From Orobanche coerulescens (Eukaryota > Streptophyta > Magnoliopsida > Lamiales > Orobanchaceae), in the NCBI GenBank assembly GCA_033398695.1, contig CM065816.1:131661358-131725357 (forward strand): 64,000 bases of DNA, written 5' to 3'. The first letter of the stretch is position 1, and each line of letters starts with the position of its first letter. The notes below the pieces were generated by a model, which was not told the origin of the DNA, ran no database searches, and saw only the letters and a list, made by a program, of their open reading frames with translations. Of this stretch, positions 33,890 to 45,675 are shown piece by piece. Position numbers and translations under genes: made by a program.

Positions 33890-34988
33890 ACCTATAGCGG
33901 ATGATGGAAAGTTACTATCTGAGTTTAGCAACTTTTTGGGGACCACTGTGAGGCAGTTCGTGTCTCTTACTTGTGCCAGTTGGCGTTAAGTTCCTGAAAA
34001 AGAACTGTTGTGGGAGTACGTCAAGGTAAACTAAGCAACATTTTATTTATATGTTCCTATTTATATGTTCATGAACTTGTCCTGAAGAATATTAAAATTA
34101 GGCCAAATCCATTATTTACGTAGTACTTTGTGATTTTTTGGTAGGACAAGTACATCATTCCGGAAGATGCCAAAAACTGTGTTCTAAAGTCGTTGAATGA
34201 TCAGTTTAGGAGCTTCAAAAGTAGGATTAAGCCAGACTATTACTATCCTTATCCTACAGATGAAGAGCGGATGGAAAAAAGGCCCGAAGAGGTTCCTCTT
34301 ACAGATTGGAAGATTCTTTTAAAATATTGGGGTGATGAAAAAGTTAAGGTAATAATTTAAATTCAATTTTCCTTTTTATTCATTGTTTCAGTTGGCAATT
34401 TAGTATGAAAAGTAATGACGATAAGTGTTCCTTTATTTTATAGAGAACTGCGGAAAAGAATGCCGAGGCACAAAAAAATAACAAAGACGCATACTACTGG
34501 GCCCAGAAGTTTCGCTCAAGTTGTTAACAAGCTGGTAATGTATATTTGATCATATTTTAATAATAAATTGCAAATGTATTATTATCGGTAACATGTAAAA
34601 TTTATTGAATTCAGCGACTTAAAAAACTTGAAGAAATGCATGCCGATGTCCATAGTGATGGTGATGGTGATCGTGAGGAAGAGCCGGTTGTAATCTCTGA
34701 TGCTGATATAGCGACTCGCAAACGAAAAGAGAATGGGAAGTACAAGTTACCTAAGAAGGTGCTTAAAACCGTTGATGAAAAAATTGCAAGTATTTATCGT
34801 ATCTACTAAATGATAGGTCACCTGGTAATGCTTTCTGGTGGTAGGTCGCCTGGTAATGCTCTTTATATTCATGCGTTTGTAATCTATGCAGGATCGATTT
34901 TTCTATTTTGATTAGGATCTGGCGGACTGAGTTTGATGTTTTTGTTGAAAAACTTCAAGCTCCTGTTCTAATCTCTATCATTCCTTAT

Positions 34989-34997
34989 GTGTGTGTG

Positions 34998-35042
<45 letters not shown>
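34989..35042. repeat. (TG)n(TA)n microsatellite
   Basis: A short TG run followed by about 22 TA units with one ACA interruption, in the long intron before the last TNPA-like exon. Confidence 0.95.
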
Positions 35043-35044
<2 letters not shown>

Positions 35045-35065
35045 TTCCTGCTCCTTTTCTGTTGA

Positions 35066-35755
35066 GATTTCTGCTTCTTATTTTCTGCTCCTGTTGTTTA
35101 AGTTCCGATTATGCATGCTTTTATTTGCAACTTGTAATGGTAAATTGTTAAAAGGATCAAACCAGATAGATTTGTCTTTGATTCAGTTAACAATGAAAAC
35201 GATCCTCAAGCACGATTCTTGAAAAAAAATTCAAACTAACATAAATTGTACATGAGGCTTAAGGAGATACTCTAGGCATTTTTTTATTGGTTGTGTTGAG
35301 GTCTTCTACCATTACTGGAAGTGTATACTATGTTCTTCTTCTTTTTTTTCTTTTAGTTTTCTTGAAGATTGGGTAAAATTGAAAGCATGTAGCTTAGCTG
35401 ATTACTGGAAGTGCAAACCAGATAGATTTCTGCTTCTTATTTTCTGCTTCTGTTGTTTAGGTTCCGATTATGCATGCTTTTATTTGCAATGTGTAATAGT
35501 AAATGGTTAAAAGGATCAAACTAGATAGATTTTTCTTTGATTCAGTTAACAATGAAAACGATCCTCAAGCACGATTCTTGAAAAAAAAAAATTCAAACTA
35601 ACATAAATTGTACATGAGACTTAAGGAGATCCTCTAGGCATTTTTTGTTTATTGATGGTTGTGTTGAGGTCTTCTGCCATTACTGGAAGTGTATACTATG
35701 TTCTTCTTCTTCTTTTTTTTCTTTTTTTTTTTTATCTTGAAGATTGGGTAGAATT
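35066..35755. repeat. Tandem duplication, period about 359 bp
   Basis: Copy 1 starts at 35066 and copy 2 at 35425. They share GATTTCTGCTTCTTATTTTC, then GTTCCGATTATGCATGC and GAAAACGATCCTCAAGCACG with few changes. It lies in the intron of the TNPA-like gene and has no coding effect. Confidence 0.9.
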
Positions 35756-36239
35756 AGCTGCTGTATATTATAACTACTTATGAAATAGGAATTAAGATAA
35801 TTTTCCATTATTGTTATTGTTTGTATTTTATGTTTCTGTTAATTATTTGAGGGAAATACTTGATACTTTTATTTATAGGCTGATGTTAAGAAAGCTCTTG
35901 AAACGGAAGGTGTTGAGGCTACTAATAAATTGATTCATGATGGCAAAGAACACCGACCATCTTATCTAATTGGGAGACTTATTCAGAAAAAGGAACTAAA
36001 ATCGAAGTCTTCAGCATCACCATACGTTCAAGTTGCTGATCAGTACGTGGCGGACCTAACTGCTAAGATCAAGGCCCAACTTCAACAAGAGATGGATGAA
36101 AAACTTGACCAAAAAGTTCGAGAAATGATGAAAATGTTGGCCGAGAAGAATCCTGATTTGAACTTAAAGATTGATGACTGTCAGAAATCAGTCGAGGAGT
36201 CCTATGGCGGTGACAATGTCACTCCTTGACTGATCTCAT

Positions 36240-36955
36240 CATTTTATATTATGCTAGCTAAGTTACTCAAGTAGTTTTGTTATATTTATGGATTGCGATC
36301 GTAACTTGTTCTTAGCTATTATGGATTGAATATTAGCAGTCATGTATTTTGGATGTTGTTATGGTTGACATTGTTTTAATGGTATTGACCGTTTTGTGGT
36401 AATATTTATTTTCCAATATAATATTTTGCTTTTTAGCATGAAAAATGTTGGTAAAAACCTGCAAAAATGTAGCCATAGACTATAATTTATAATTCTTTCT
36501 GTTGGCAAAATATAAAAATTGTGTTGGCAAAGATTAAAAGTGTGTTGGCAAAAGTTAGAACTCTTCATATATAAATGTAGCCATAGTGTTAAAGTTGTTG
36601 GTAAAGATGTCAGTGTTTCACAATTTAATGTTACATTAGACCTCATGAGTGTTGGCATAGGTCTACGGCTACACAAATCTTTGTGTCACTAAATATATAA
36701 AACTGTGGCCTTAAGTCTACAACAACACAAAATCTAGTGTAGCCACAGACAATAAAAGTGTTGTCATAGGGGTCAATTGCTACACTTTTTTAACATGTTA
36801 CCAAAAGAAAAGAAAAGTGTTACCTTAGACCTCTATGGTTGCGGCCGTTTTTGTAACACTTTCAAATTTGATCAAAGTGTAGCTATGGCTTGTTTTTCTA
36901 CCTTCAGCAACACTTTTTGGACTTTTGAACACAGTTTTTCAGGTGTTGCTGAACC
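36240..36955. repeat. Right subterminal region of CACTA T
   Basis: After an AT-rich stretch (36240-36440) come many related words: TGTAGCCATAG (three), GTGTTGGCA/AAAGT (at least four), GTGTTGGCATAGG and GTGTTGCTGAA. The left end carries the matching AGGCTACACA and GTGTTACC words. This is the standard CACTA arrangement and the likely binding zone of the TNPA-like protein. Confidence 0.75.
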
Positions 36956-36972
36956 CCATATATGGTGTAGTG
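36956..36972 (-). repeat. Right terminal inverted repeat of CACTA T
   Basis: Reads CCATATATGGTGTAGTG, the complement of CACTACACCATATATGG. The TCA duplication follows at 36973-36975. Confidence 0.95.
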
Positions 36973-38170
36973 TCAGCGCATCGAGAACCTGACGGAGGTG
37001 ATACTCGTGCTCTTCATGGTCACGAGAGTAAATCAAAATGTCATCAATAAAAACGACTACAAAATGATCCAGATAATTAATAAAATCTCGATTCATCAAC
37101 TCCATGAATACTGCCGGTGCATTAGTCAGTCCAAATGGCATCACCATGAATTCATAATGCCCATAGCGAGTACGAAAAGCTGTCTTTGAAATGTCAGACT
37201 CTCGGATCCTCAACTGATGATATCTGGATCTTAAGTCGATCTTGGAAAATACAGCGGCACCTTGGAGTTGATCCAGCAAATCATCAATACGAGGTAACGG
37301 ATGTTTGTTCTTGATTTACCATGTTCAGATCATGGTAATCAATACACAAACGCAGAGATCCGTCTTTCGTCTGTACAAATAACACCGGTGATCCCCAAGG
37401 AGATGTGCTAGGTCGAATATAGCCCTTTTCAGTCAACTCCTCAAGCTGGCTCTTGAACTCCCGCATCTCTATAGGTGCCATACGATATGGTGCTTTCGAA
37501 AGCGGGTACGTCCCTGGCTCCAACTCAATGGTGAACTCTACCTCACGATGTGGAGGTAAGCCTGGGAACTCATCTGGAAATACATCTGGGTAGTCTCGAA
37601 CTACCGGAATATCGGCCAATTCAACTGGTCGATCTGCTGTCTTGGTCATGTAGCACCAATAACCTACACATCCTTGATTAAGAAGTTTCACTGCTTTCAT
37701 TGCGCTGATGACTCTCCCGGAATGACTGGGATTATCACCTTGAAAAATACACTCAACACCATCATCATATGTGACAGTCACTATCCGCTTGCGGACTCTA
37801 AGTATGGCATCATGACGATCCATCCAATCGATACCCAAGATCACATCATCTTTAGGTAAATCGACCACAATCAAGTCTAACATCCACTCATGATCATTCA
37901 TGCAAATTGGACAGTTTTGCACTTCACGAATCCCAACAATTCTTCTACCATCGGGTAGACTAATCACATAAGGTTCACAATCGCTAACATGATCTAATTG
38001 CAAACGACTCAAACAAAAAGCAGATAAATAGGAGTGTGGAGCACCAGTATAAAAAAGAACACAAACGGGCTTAGAGTGGATTTCGAGAGTACCTGCAACC
38101 ATGCTGGCTTCGGGATCGTCGGCCTTCTTCATCTCGTAGACTCTGGGTTTTGCAGCTCCGGTACCAGATG
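36973..38170 (-). pseudogene. Chromovirus A protease and N-terminal reverse transcriptase
   Basis: From 38132 downward: an aspartic protease with [18 protein letters not shown], where the catalytic Asp of D-T-G is Tyr, then [19 protein letters not shown]. Next come the RT N-terminal blocks [32 protein letters not shown] and [11 protein letters not shown] frameshift near 37310 is followed by [32 protein letters not shown] and the catalytic [10 protein letters not shown]. The frame ends at the CACTA right end (36975) after QVLDAL. The rest of the RT is at 5118-6025. Confidence 0.93.
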
Positions 38171-39354
38171 TACCAATTTGATTTCAACGGCCCATCCCTC
38201 TGTTTGCCCCAGTAGTCTGATAAGAAGTGGATGGAGATACACGGTCCTGAACAGAAGACTGAACTGGAGCATGATATGCTACTGGAGCACGTCCCGTTCC
38301 ACTCCTGCAATAACGAGCATGATGTCCATTCTTCCCACAACTATGGCATGCGACGGCTGGCTTCGGGCATTTGGAGCTGATGTGCCCCTGGTCCCCATAG
38401 TTATAGCACACAACAGATGAGGTTATCACTCTAGAGTGCGATCCAGCCAGCTTCGACGCCATAGGTGGCCGCTCAGAAGGACTCGGTACAGACTGGGGCT
38501 TCCTGGACGTCCCCCAGTTATTGTCGGCCTGGGTCTAGTTCCTGGATCTCTTGTTGGAAGACAGTGGCTGCCTCTTGGAAATCTCCTTCACAGTAAGTTT
38601 GTATTCCAGAGCTTTCTCGATGAATTCCAGTAGGGTCGTAAAGTGGTGGTTAAGTAACTGCATCCTCATCCGAGGTTTAAGCCTCTTAAGGAAATATTTG
38701 ATCATATCAGCTTCCATACGAACAATTGACGTAGCAAATAGAAGAAGTGCCTGGAATTTCTTGACAATCGCTAACACATCCTCGTCCTCAGATGGATCGG
38801 GGTTGAATAATTCTGACAATTTAGCTTCACGGAGTGGGGCTGGATATTAACGGTCCAACATGAGGTTCTTGAATTCTTCCCAAGTACTCACGCCATCAGC
38901 TGGCCTCACAGAAAGCCACCAAGTATGGGCGCTCTTTCTAAGGTAGTAAGTCGCCACAGAAACTCAATTCTCTTATCGGCATTCCACCATCTCGAACATC
39001 TTCAAAGGTCAGAGGTCACTGCCGCGATATGTCGCTAATGATTCAGCTAACGATTTCGCCATGCACAGGTGGAGGCTGTTGTCCCTACTGCTGGCCAGTA
39101 GTAGCAGTTCACTGCAGAGCTTCCATCATTTGACCCATTTGGGTCATCTGGGCCATCATGCCCTGCATAATCACATAAGGGTCAACATGGGCACCCTCAT
39201 GCCGTTCGGCGTGGTGGGACTAGCTCTTAGTAGGCGAATCACTCCCTGCCGATCTTTGTCCAACACTGGAACGCGTATTAGTGCGTGGCCTTGGGATTCG
39301 GCCCCTTCCGCGGCCTTGGCCCCCTCTACCACGACCCCTAAAGTTTCTTTCCAT
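38171..39354 (-). pseudogene. Chromovirus A gag
   Basis: Start ATG at 39354 (MERNFRGRGRGGQGRGRGR), an Arg/Gly-rich N-terminus also present in element B. Capsid blocks follow on several frames: ELFNPDPSEDEDVLAIVKKF and MRMQLLNHHFTTLLEFIEKA (38819-38600). Two zinc knuckles near 38400-38290 read CYNYGDQGHISSKC and CHSCGKNGHHARYC. The first has Tyr in place of its second Cys; the second is intact. Breaks occur near 39170, 38850 and 38520. Confidence 0.9.
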
Positions 39355-39800
39355 ACTGAAAGAATCAAACAATAATCGTAAGCATAGTTTAATATACATC
39401 TTTACGGTCAAATTACAAATGTATGCTAAGTTAATAGCAACAATGAAACTATATATTCGAGAAAACAGTTTATAATGAATTGTCGGCACCGCGAATGCCA
39501 CACAAAATATCGTATCGACATCAAGTCAAAACAATTTCAATCGCATAATCAATTTAGAATTTTTCTTAGGAAATCAAATAGATGAATCCCACCACAGATC
39601 CTCGAAATACCAAGATCAACAAAGAGATCAATTCCGTCATCAATATCATGCCAGTAATTAAATCATGGCTCATGAAAAACATACCGTGTTCAGCTCGTAG
39701 GGTCAGGCACTTGCAAAGGTCATACGTGGCACGAAGATTTCTTGATGCTAGTTCATTCCACAATGACTCAAAAAGAAAACGACTCTCTGATACCATGTTC
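39355..39800 (-). other. Leader of chromovirus A with primer-binding site
   Basis: Untranslated leader between the 5' LTR and gag. The complement of 39784-39795 reads TGGTATCAGAGA, one base off the initiator tRNA-Met site, five bases from the LTR edge. No gene. Confidence 0.85.
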
Positions 39801-42665
39801 TGTAACACCCCGAAATGACGGCTATTATAATGCCATGGACCCCACGACGGGACCCACCCAGCGATATCAAAACATAATTTAAACATACCATAAATGTGGT
39901 ACCGAACCACAAAATATTAATCATAACCCCAAGTAGGAGTTTACACCGCATATATCGACTTATACAACAGTACACAGAATCCAAATCCGGTATAAACCAA
40001 ATAGGGATGGAATATACACAAAATAATAATAATACAATCGTTCGAATTTATATAAATTGAAAAAGACATGAAAATTTATAGTTTAGACATAACTGACCAA
40101 CAAAAAAAAGACTCGGCTCCCCCGAACTAGCATCCTTCAATACCCTTCGCCGTCATCGTGCTCTTCCTGTGCCTTGCCCTTGCCTCGCCCTGAAATACAA
40201 GTATTTCGCACAAACCACAGGGTCAGCTATACATGATAATTATTCTCATGACATTATACAATATATATATATACAGGATCTCAAAGAAACAACCGACCAC
40301 TGAACATACCCCTCGGACATATGAACAGTCAGTCCTAAACTGTCGGATATATCCAATTGTACATGGAATATGAACGACCAATCAACATGGCTCAAGACGG
40401 ATGTCACAGTACGCCCGATCCAAAAATGTGTCCGTGCACATGTCCACCCCGTATATGGAATCCATAATATACGTGGGACGATGTGCCTAATTAGCCTCAC
40501 GAACTACGTATCGTGTGCACGGTCCAATGCGGAAACATCCACGCATGACCATCATGTGCCCGACTAAAAATCCTACACATAACCAATCGTCACGCAGATA
40601 TGACTCCAGAGATGTCATGATGCAACATGACAAGGAAACTCAACAAATTACACCTTCATCCAAGAATCGAGAGAACTCACCGAAGTGACAACAATGCTCA
40701 ACTAGACCAATAATATGAAAGACGATAAACTTGGGAATACAATCCCACCACAAAACAGTAATACGATCAAGAACGACATCACATCGTGAATCAAAGATTC
40801 ATAGAGCATTACATATACACGAAACGTATAATATTCACAAGAATTCAATCATCATTATAGCCAAGCAAGATAAATTGCCTTAGGTGTCGAATTCAAATCA
40901 GTTCGTCTACTCTGGAATGCGACGGCCGTAAGGACGACGTCCTTCACCAAGTAACAACACTCGATCAACCTTGAATGAAATATAATTCACTCAATGACCC
41001 AAATCCGACTATAATGATTACCATAACAATGCTAACTAGTCTTTGATTTAATGAAAATTGATCAAGCAACTATAACAAGTTTACAAAGCCTAAAGTTAAG
41101 AATCCTTTTCTCATATTCACAATTTAAGGATTACTATAAATACGTTAATGATTGGTAATTCTAATTAATTCCTCCAAGAATAACAAAAATATCAAGAACA
41201 CTACGAATATCATGAACATCAAGAGCATCCCATCTATGACATATTAGCTGATAATAAAAGTTCTAAGTTCATGATTACGACTCATTTATATAATCATTTC
41301 TACTTAGTTCTTCAAGTTTAAAATACTTTTGATTTTCTCAATGTCACCAAGAACATAATATTATCATTATAATCAGCATACCAATGTGGGTTTCAATGTC
41401 ATATTGTCAACAAATCCTATCAAAATGGATTTGACAAGGTAGTAGAAATAATCATCTTCAATCTATATCCAAAAACCTTAACCGTTCAAGAAAATCCTAT
41501 AAACATGTTTAATCATATCATCATAAAATCAAGGATTCGGAAATATGGAGTTTGGAGCAACTTAAGAAGAACACTTCTAAGACAAGAACAGGGATTTTTG
41601 TTAAACCTTCTAAGATGTATGGTTATAACATCATAGGATTCTTTTAGCACCAAGAACATACTCATAAACCCTAATCATCATGATTTCCTAAGCATTAATA
41701 GCAACATGTTTTTCTTACAACTTCTTCAACCATTCAAGAGGCAACACTAACAATATTATAATGTTCTATACTTAGTTTGTTCATAAATCCAATAACTATC
41801 ATGATGTACTTGATTAATCTAACACTACATGAATTAATTCCTTACTAACATCATCAACAGTACGAAACAACATGAGTTTAGATAACCAACCTAAAAAAGG
41901 AATGAAGAATAGCACCAAAACTCCAAGAACACACTCCAAAATTCTAGTCACCAAGCTACAATCCAAGTGACGGAGCTCTAACACAAGATGGGAGGGCACA
42001 AATTTGATTTAGCAAGGTAGGGAATCGGTTTTCAGAGGGAGAGGCTGAGTTTGGATCATGCATAAATGAAAGGAAAGTCATGCCTTTATAACCCGCATCT
42101 ATCATTACGTACGCTATCGCCAAAGCATAGCATACGTTAGGCGCATTACGTATGTAATCCTGCCGATGTTACGTACGCAATGAGTCGCCAGAGTCTACTG
42201 CCTCAAATCACATGTACTATTACGTACATTGCCAAGATAACATACGTAAAGCCTACGTACATTACGTACGCTAACACATAGCCATTATTTACGTAATGGT
42301 CGTTGACTCGGCTGTCACGATCGGATCACCAACCCCCACTCACGCCTGGTCCCACCCGCCGAAAGGCGAGATGCTGTCTGACACTCCACATTACGTACAT
42401 TAACTTTCAAGTGTTGCGTACGTAATGTTACACACATAGCGTGCGTAAAGCTTAAATCGTAGCGTACGCTAAGGGCAAAACACATAGTCAAAAAAATGAA
42501 ATTCTCCAAACAACATTTAACAACCAACTATAGAGTGGACGACAAATATAAACAATTCGATTTAGTATATCTCAACAATATACTCATTACAATAATATGA
42601 TACTACAATACTCGAATCATCCAAAAAATACAACAGTAAAGACGAGAATTCAGGCAGATATTACA
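39801..42665 (-). repeat. 5' LTR of chromovirus A
   Basis: 2865 bp, starting TGTAACACCCCG and ending AGATATTACA in window coordinates (native TGTAATATCT...CGGGGTGTTACA). Its first 75 bases have no counterpart in the left copy. It shares end sequences and internal order with B's LTR read on the other strand, so A and B are relatives inserted in opposite directions. Followed by AAGAT. Confidence 0.95.
42085..42480 (-). promoter_or_regulatory. A 5' LTR promoter: TATA box and palindrome cluster
   Basis: TTTATAA at 42085-42091 is the minus-strand TATA box. The first palindromic word (ATTACGTACGCTA) starts about 12 bp upstream, at 42103. Roughly a dozen related words (TACGTACGTAA, AGCGTACGCTAA, GCGTGCGTAA) follow to about 42475. 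Confidence 0.65.
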
Positions 42666-42779
42666 AAGATATGGTATCACGATGATGTTAGACTCAGCAA
42701 CTGACTCTTACGAATCAACTGACAGAGCCAAATTGACCGACAGCCTAGGTATTCACAACCTAAGCTCATATAGCATAAA
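42666..42779 (-). other. Interior remnant of gypsy C with degenerate primer site
   Basis: GACAGCCTAGGTATTCACAA and CTAAGCTCATATAGCA resemble F's interior edge (25327-25362), so this is the native 5' edge of an F-like element on the minus strand. Its primer site is damaged (GCTCATATAGCA versus GCTCTGATACCA). Chromovirus A inserted here, and AAGAT (42666-42670) would be A's right duplication copy. Confidence 0.7.
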
Positions 42780-44425
42780 TGTAACACCCCAATACTTATA
42801 AGGGTCCTTACATGCCGTAGAACCTTCATCAAGGTCTACCAGGCTAAAACATTGATACAACTCCACAATAATTCCATAAAGATACAATATCTAATAACGC
42901 AATTAAGGTCGTGGACTCGGCCAAAGCATTTTTATTTTAACACAGTACGATAGAATCTAAAATAAATCCATTGCCCATACAGGGGACTTCAACAAATATC
43001 TTTAAAACAGGAAAGATTTACTCAACCGACTCTGACAGACATCATGATCATACTAAAATGAACATACCAAACTTGAGCCTCATAACATCATGCTTGACCA
43101 TCCTTTGCATGCATCTCCCATGCTGGCTCCTCAGATTGTCCGATACCTGAAATGCCTGAAACACATTTCCCTCATTTAAGGGGTTAGCATTCGAATGGCT
43201 AGTTCAAGCACACAATTACACAACAATATTTACAAACACAATTCAATACTACTAACACATTTGGAAAACATTTGAGAAAACAATATTCTGGAATAACATG
43301 TTTCATCTAGACATCATCATCATAATGGTCACTACATCACATATCATCGCAAAAACAACCACACTTGGTAACCCGCGGCCCGGCCCCTTAGCATCGACCC
43401 TCAGAGGTCCCGTCGAACCGCCCTCAGGTGGAAAACCACTTCCGCAGTCGTGTCCCTTTGCATTGGACCCCAGAGGTTCCATCGAACCATCCCCAGGTGG
43501 AAGAACCACAACACACACACACACATACACACACACACACATATTTTTCATAAATCATCATTCATTTCGAATTCGCATCATACATAACATAATGTAATAC
43601 AAGTACTTGCCTTGGTTATCACAACGCGAAAAAACAGTGGGTGAAAAGGACTTCGGTCCGAATTCTCTTTAATATTTCATTCCTATCACATAACGATATA
43701 CAATCAAGCACAACACCTCGGAAACGTAAGAAATCATCCCAAGTTCTACCCTTTGGAACAATTCATCGGACACTACGAATTCATAATTGATCCTAATCAA
43801 TTAATGGTGGAAATATCGAAATCTAATCCAAAAAACTTCAAAGAAACATGGGATTATGATTACACACTCATAATCTAACATCAATCTAATCTAAATTGGA
43901 CTAGGAAAATGATATCACTACAAAACCCCCAAAATCCCAAAACCTATCGATTAGAATGGTGAAAACTGATTAGATGTTGATAACTTTGTAGTAGGAACTT
44001 GAAAATATTGATGGATGATGATATCTGGCCAGAATCTACCATTACACTCACCCAAGATCGCCAAAGTCGCCGGAAGGAAGAAATGAAGGTGAGAAATGAG
44101 AAAAGTTGACTGATGCGTTCAAATTTATACTGGCAGTGTATTAGCGCGTGCTAAGACCAAGTTTAGCGTGCGCTACCTGCTAACATTGCAACCCAGAAGC
44201 TTTTGTTTGGTCCCTTTAACCTGTGCTAATGTTTGTGTTAGCGTGCACTATCTGGTTCGGTCTAAAATTCCTAAACTTTCTGCCCAACTCCAAAATGTCT
44301 TGTCTAACCTCATTAGAGTGCGCTAATAGGACATTAGCATGTGCTAATTGACTCATTCCAGAACCCAGAAAACCTTCTGTCCATCCTTGTTGCCCATTAA
44401 GTATACAGAATACAACTTGGAAAAG
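42780..44425 (-). repeat. Gypsy C LTR, left piece
   Basis: Related to F's LTR: an LTR start, then near 43371-43503 two units of the same GC-rich minisatellite (CCCCAGAGG, TCCCCAGGTGG), and a (CA)n run at 43507-43541. No coding sequence. Preceded by the primer-site relic at 42760-42775. Confidence 0.85.
44124..44345 (-). promoter_or_regulatory. Gypsy C LTR promoter: TATA box and TTAGCGCGCTAA-type cluster
   Basis: The minus-strand TATA box is GTATAAATT (complement of 44122-44130). Upstream from 44141 are TTAGCGCGTGCTAAG, TTTAGCGTGCGCTA, GTTAGCGTGCACTA, GAGTGCGCTAATA and TTAGCATGTGCTAA. Same layout as A, B and F but with its own core word. Confidence 0.6.
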
Positions 44426-45675
44426 TGTTAGTATAATAAGCTGTACGATTTTTGAATGTGAGTGCGTAGCGGAAGTTTGATTAAGTGAGTTGCTGTAAAT
44501 ACAACAACTAGGTTTTCTCCTAATAGCTTAGGGAATACAGGGTTTTTGCAATGTATACTTAGAAATAAATCAAAGTTAAATGAAAACAATAAAGGCAGAA
44601 GGTAAATAACATGCAGTATAAAGTGGTTCGGGGTAAACCCCTCTACATCCACTGGTCCTCCACACGAGAGTAAAATGTTTATTAAAATCACTACGTACAC
44701 AACTACGTGACTTTAATCAAACCTTTCCTTGTATCGATTGATACAAAGACTGTAGCTTTCAACTGTTCACACAGATTGGTTGTAGGCTTCTTTGACTTGC
44801 TTCTTTTCACACAGATTTAAGCTTCGTCCCATTCGTCCCGCACAGGTCAGAATAAGTTTTCCTTAGACCACACAGGGCTAAGTTTACTCAAAGGTAAACA
44901 ATGGTGAAATCACTGGTTTGAACAGCAGCTTGAACACTTGATGATCTTAGGCTGATGATGTGTTGTTCACATTGACTGAGTATATTCTTCTCTCAGATAT
45001 TGATATATGCTCGAAGAAATATATTTGCTCTTGTAGATTTTGATTGATGATAATGAATATTTAGTCGTTCCTCTTTTCGTTCGTATATATCGTATATATT
45101 CGTGAATGTTTCTCAGTATGAGTTCTTAGTTGTTTGCAATGTCCTATTGCATGGACTATATATAACATTGGAATAGATCCGTTATAAATATGTCCGTTGG
45201 CTGATTAGTGGGCTAAGATCCATTCTGATTGGTTGATTGACTTTTAAGATGCTAGATCCGAATTTTGCTCCTTGTTTGAATATCATGTCAGTTGGTATTT
45301 AAATACTTTATCCGATCAGTATTTAAATACTTCTTTCAAACGGCGTTTTGACTTTAGTTAATAAAGTAGATTTGTTGACAACAGTCTTCAGTCCTGTTGG
45401 ATAAGTGTTTATTTCCCAACACTTTCAGCCTGTATGCTGTATCCATCATAATACGATCTTATTGTTGTAGTTGCATACTTCAACACTGTAGGCAATCTCT
45501 AGTGCTGTATGGAGATTCTAGACAGTTTCCATACTTAGCGGTATTTCGAATCCTTCCGGTTTCTTGAGACAATTTGTTGTATGATGTCTAGACAACTTGC
45601 TGTCTGATGGCTAAAAGAAATATTGTTGTATGTTGGCAATTATCAAAACAAGGTATTGGATTGTTTATCCCAACA
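44426..45675 (-). repeat. 3' LTR of copia E
   Basis: Native start TGTTGGGATAAAC (complement ending at 45675), native end about 44426 (complement of TGTTAGTATAATAAG). A minus-strand TTATATATAG box lies near 45160. About 1250 bp, typical of SIRE elements. Only one copy is present, so the native end is inferred. Confidence 0.75.

Larger units (their letters stand above)
33890..36229 (+). pseudogene. CACTA TNPA-like gene (Transposase_24-like exons)
   Basis: Exon relics with usable splice signals. About 33890-34027 has DDGKLLSEFSNFLGTTVRQF and ELLWEYVK before GTAAAC. 34144-34348, after GGTAG, has IPEDAKNCVLKSL, FRSFKSRIKPDYYYPYP and DWKILLKYWGDEKVK before GTAATA. 34444-34532 has EKNAEAQKNNKDAYYWAQKF. 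Then about 34615-34808, with a poorly defined downstream border. The last exon is 35881-36229 after TTATAG, with RPSYLIGRLIQKK and a helical Gln/Lys/Glu-rich tail. This layout (NFLG, VP/LW, WGDE, R-x8-N) is that of the plant CACTA second protein, which in En/Spm binds subterminal repeats. The first exon has an in-frame TAA. Confidence 0.75.
6026..36972 (+). mobile_element. CACTA (En/Spm) DNA transposon T
   Basis: Bounded by inverted termini CACTACACCATATAT at 6026 and the complement of CACTACACCATATATGG at 36972, with a 3-bp duplication TCA at 6023-6025 and 36973-36975. It interrupts the reverse transcriptase of element A between two codons. It contains a split TNP2-type transposase (7458-7589 and 28428-31618), a second TNPA-like transcription unit (about 31886-36229) and subterminal repeats at both ends. 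Without the nested gypsy F the element is about 10.1 kb, normal for an autonomous plant CACTA. The transposase has several stops, so it is probably inactive. Confidence 0.95.
950..42665 (-). mobile_element. Ty3/gypsy chromovirus A (Tekay/Del-like), nested host
   Basis: Minus-strand LTR retrotransposon whose two halves are separated by CACTA element T (6026-36972). Native order from the right: 5' LTR 39801-42665, primer-binding site 39784-39795, gag about 39354-38171, protease and reverse transcriptase (RT) 38132-36976, then beyond the insertion RT C-terminus, RNase H, integrase and chromodomain 6025-3763, polypurine tract, and 3' LTR 3729-950. Without T the element is about 10.8 kb. The left LTR lacks the 75 bp that form the first bases of the right LTR in window coordinates, so the left target-site duplication is lost. 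The right flank is AAGAT (42666-42670), inside the interior of gypsy C. Lineage assignment rests on the C-terminal chromodomain and polyprotein motifs. Confidence 0.93.

Noticed and set aside
34908..35222. 104-codon ORF rich in Tyr-Ile
   Set aside because: It runs through a TA microsatellite in an intron-like region of the CACTA element; no domain and no splice context.
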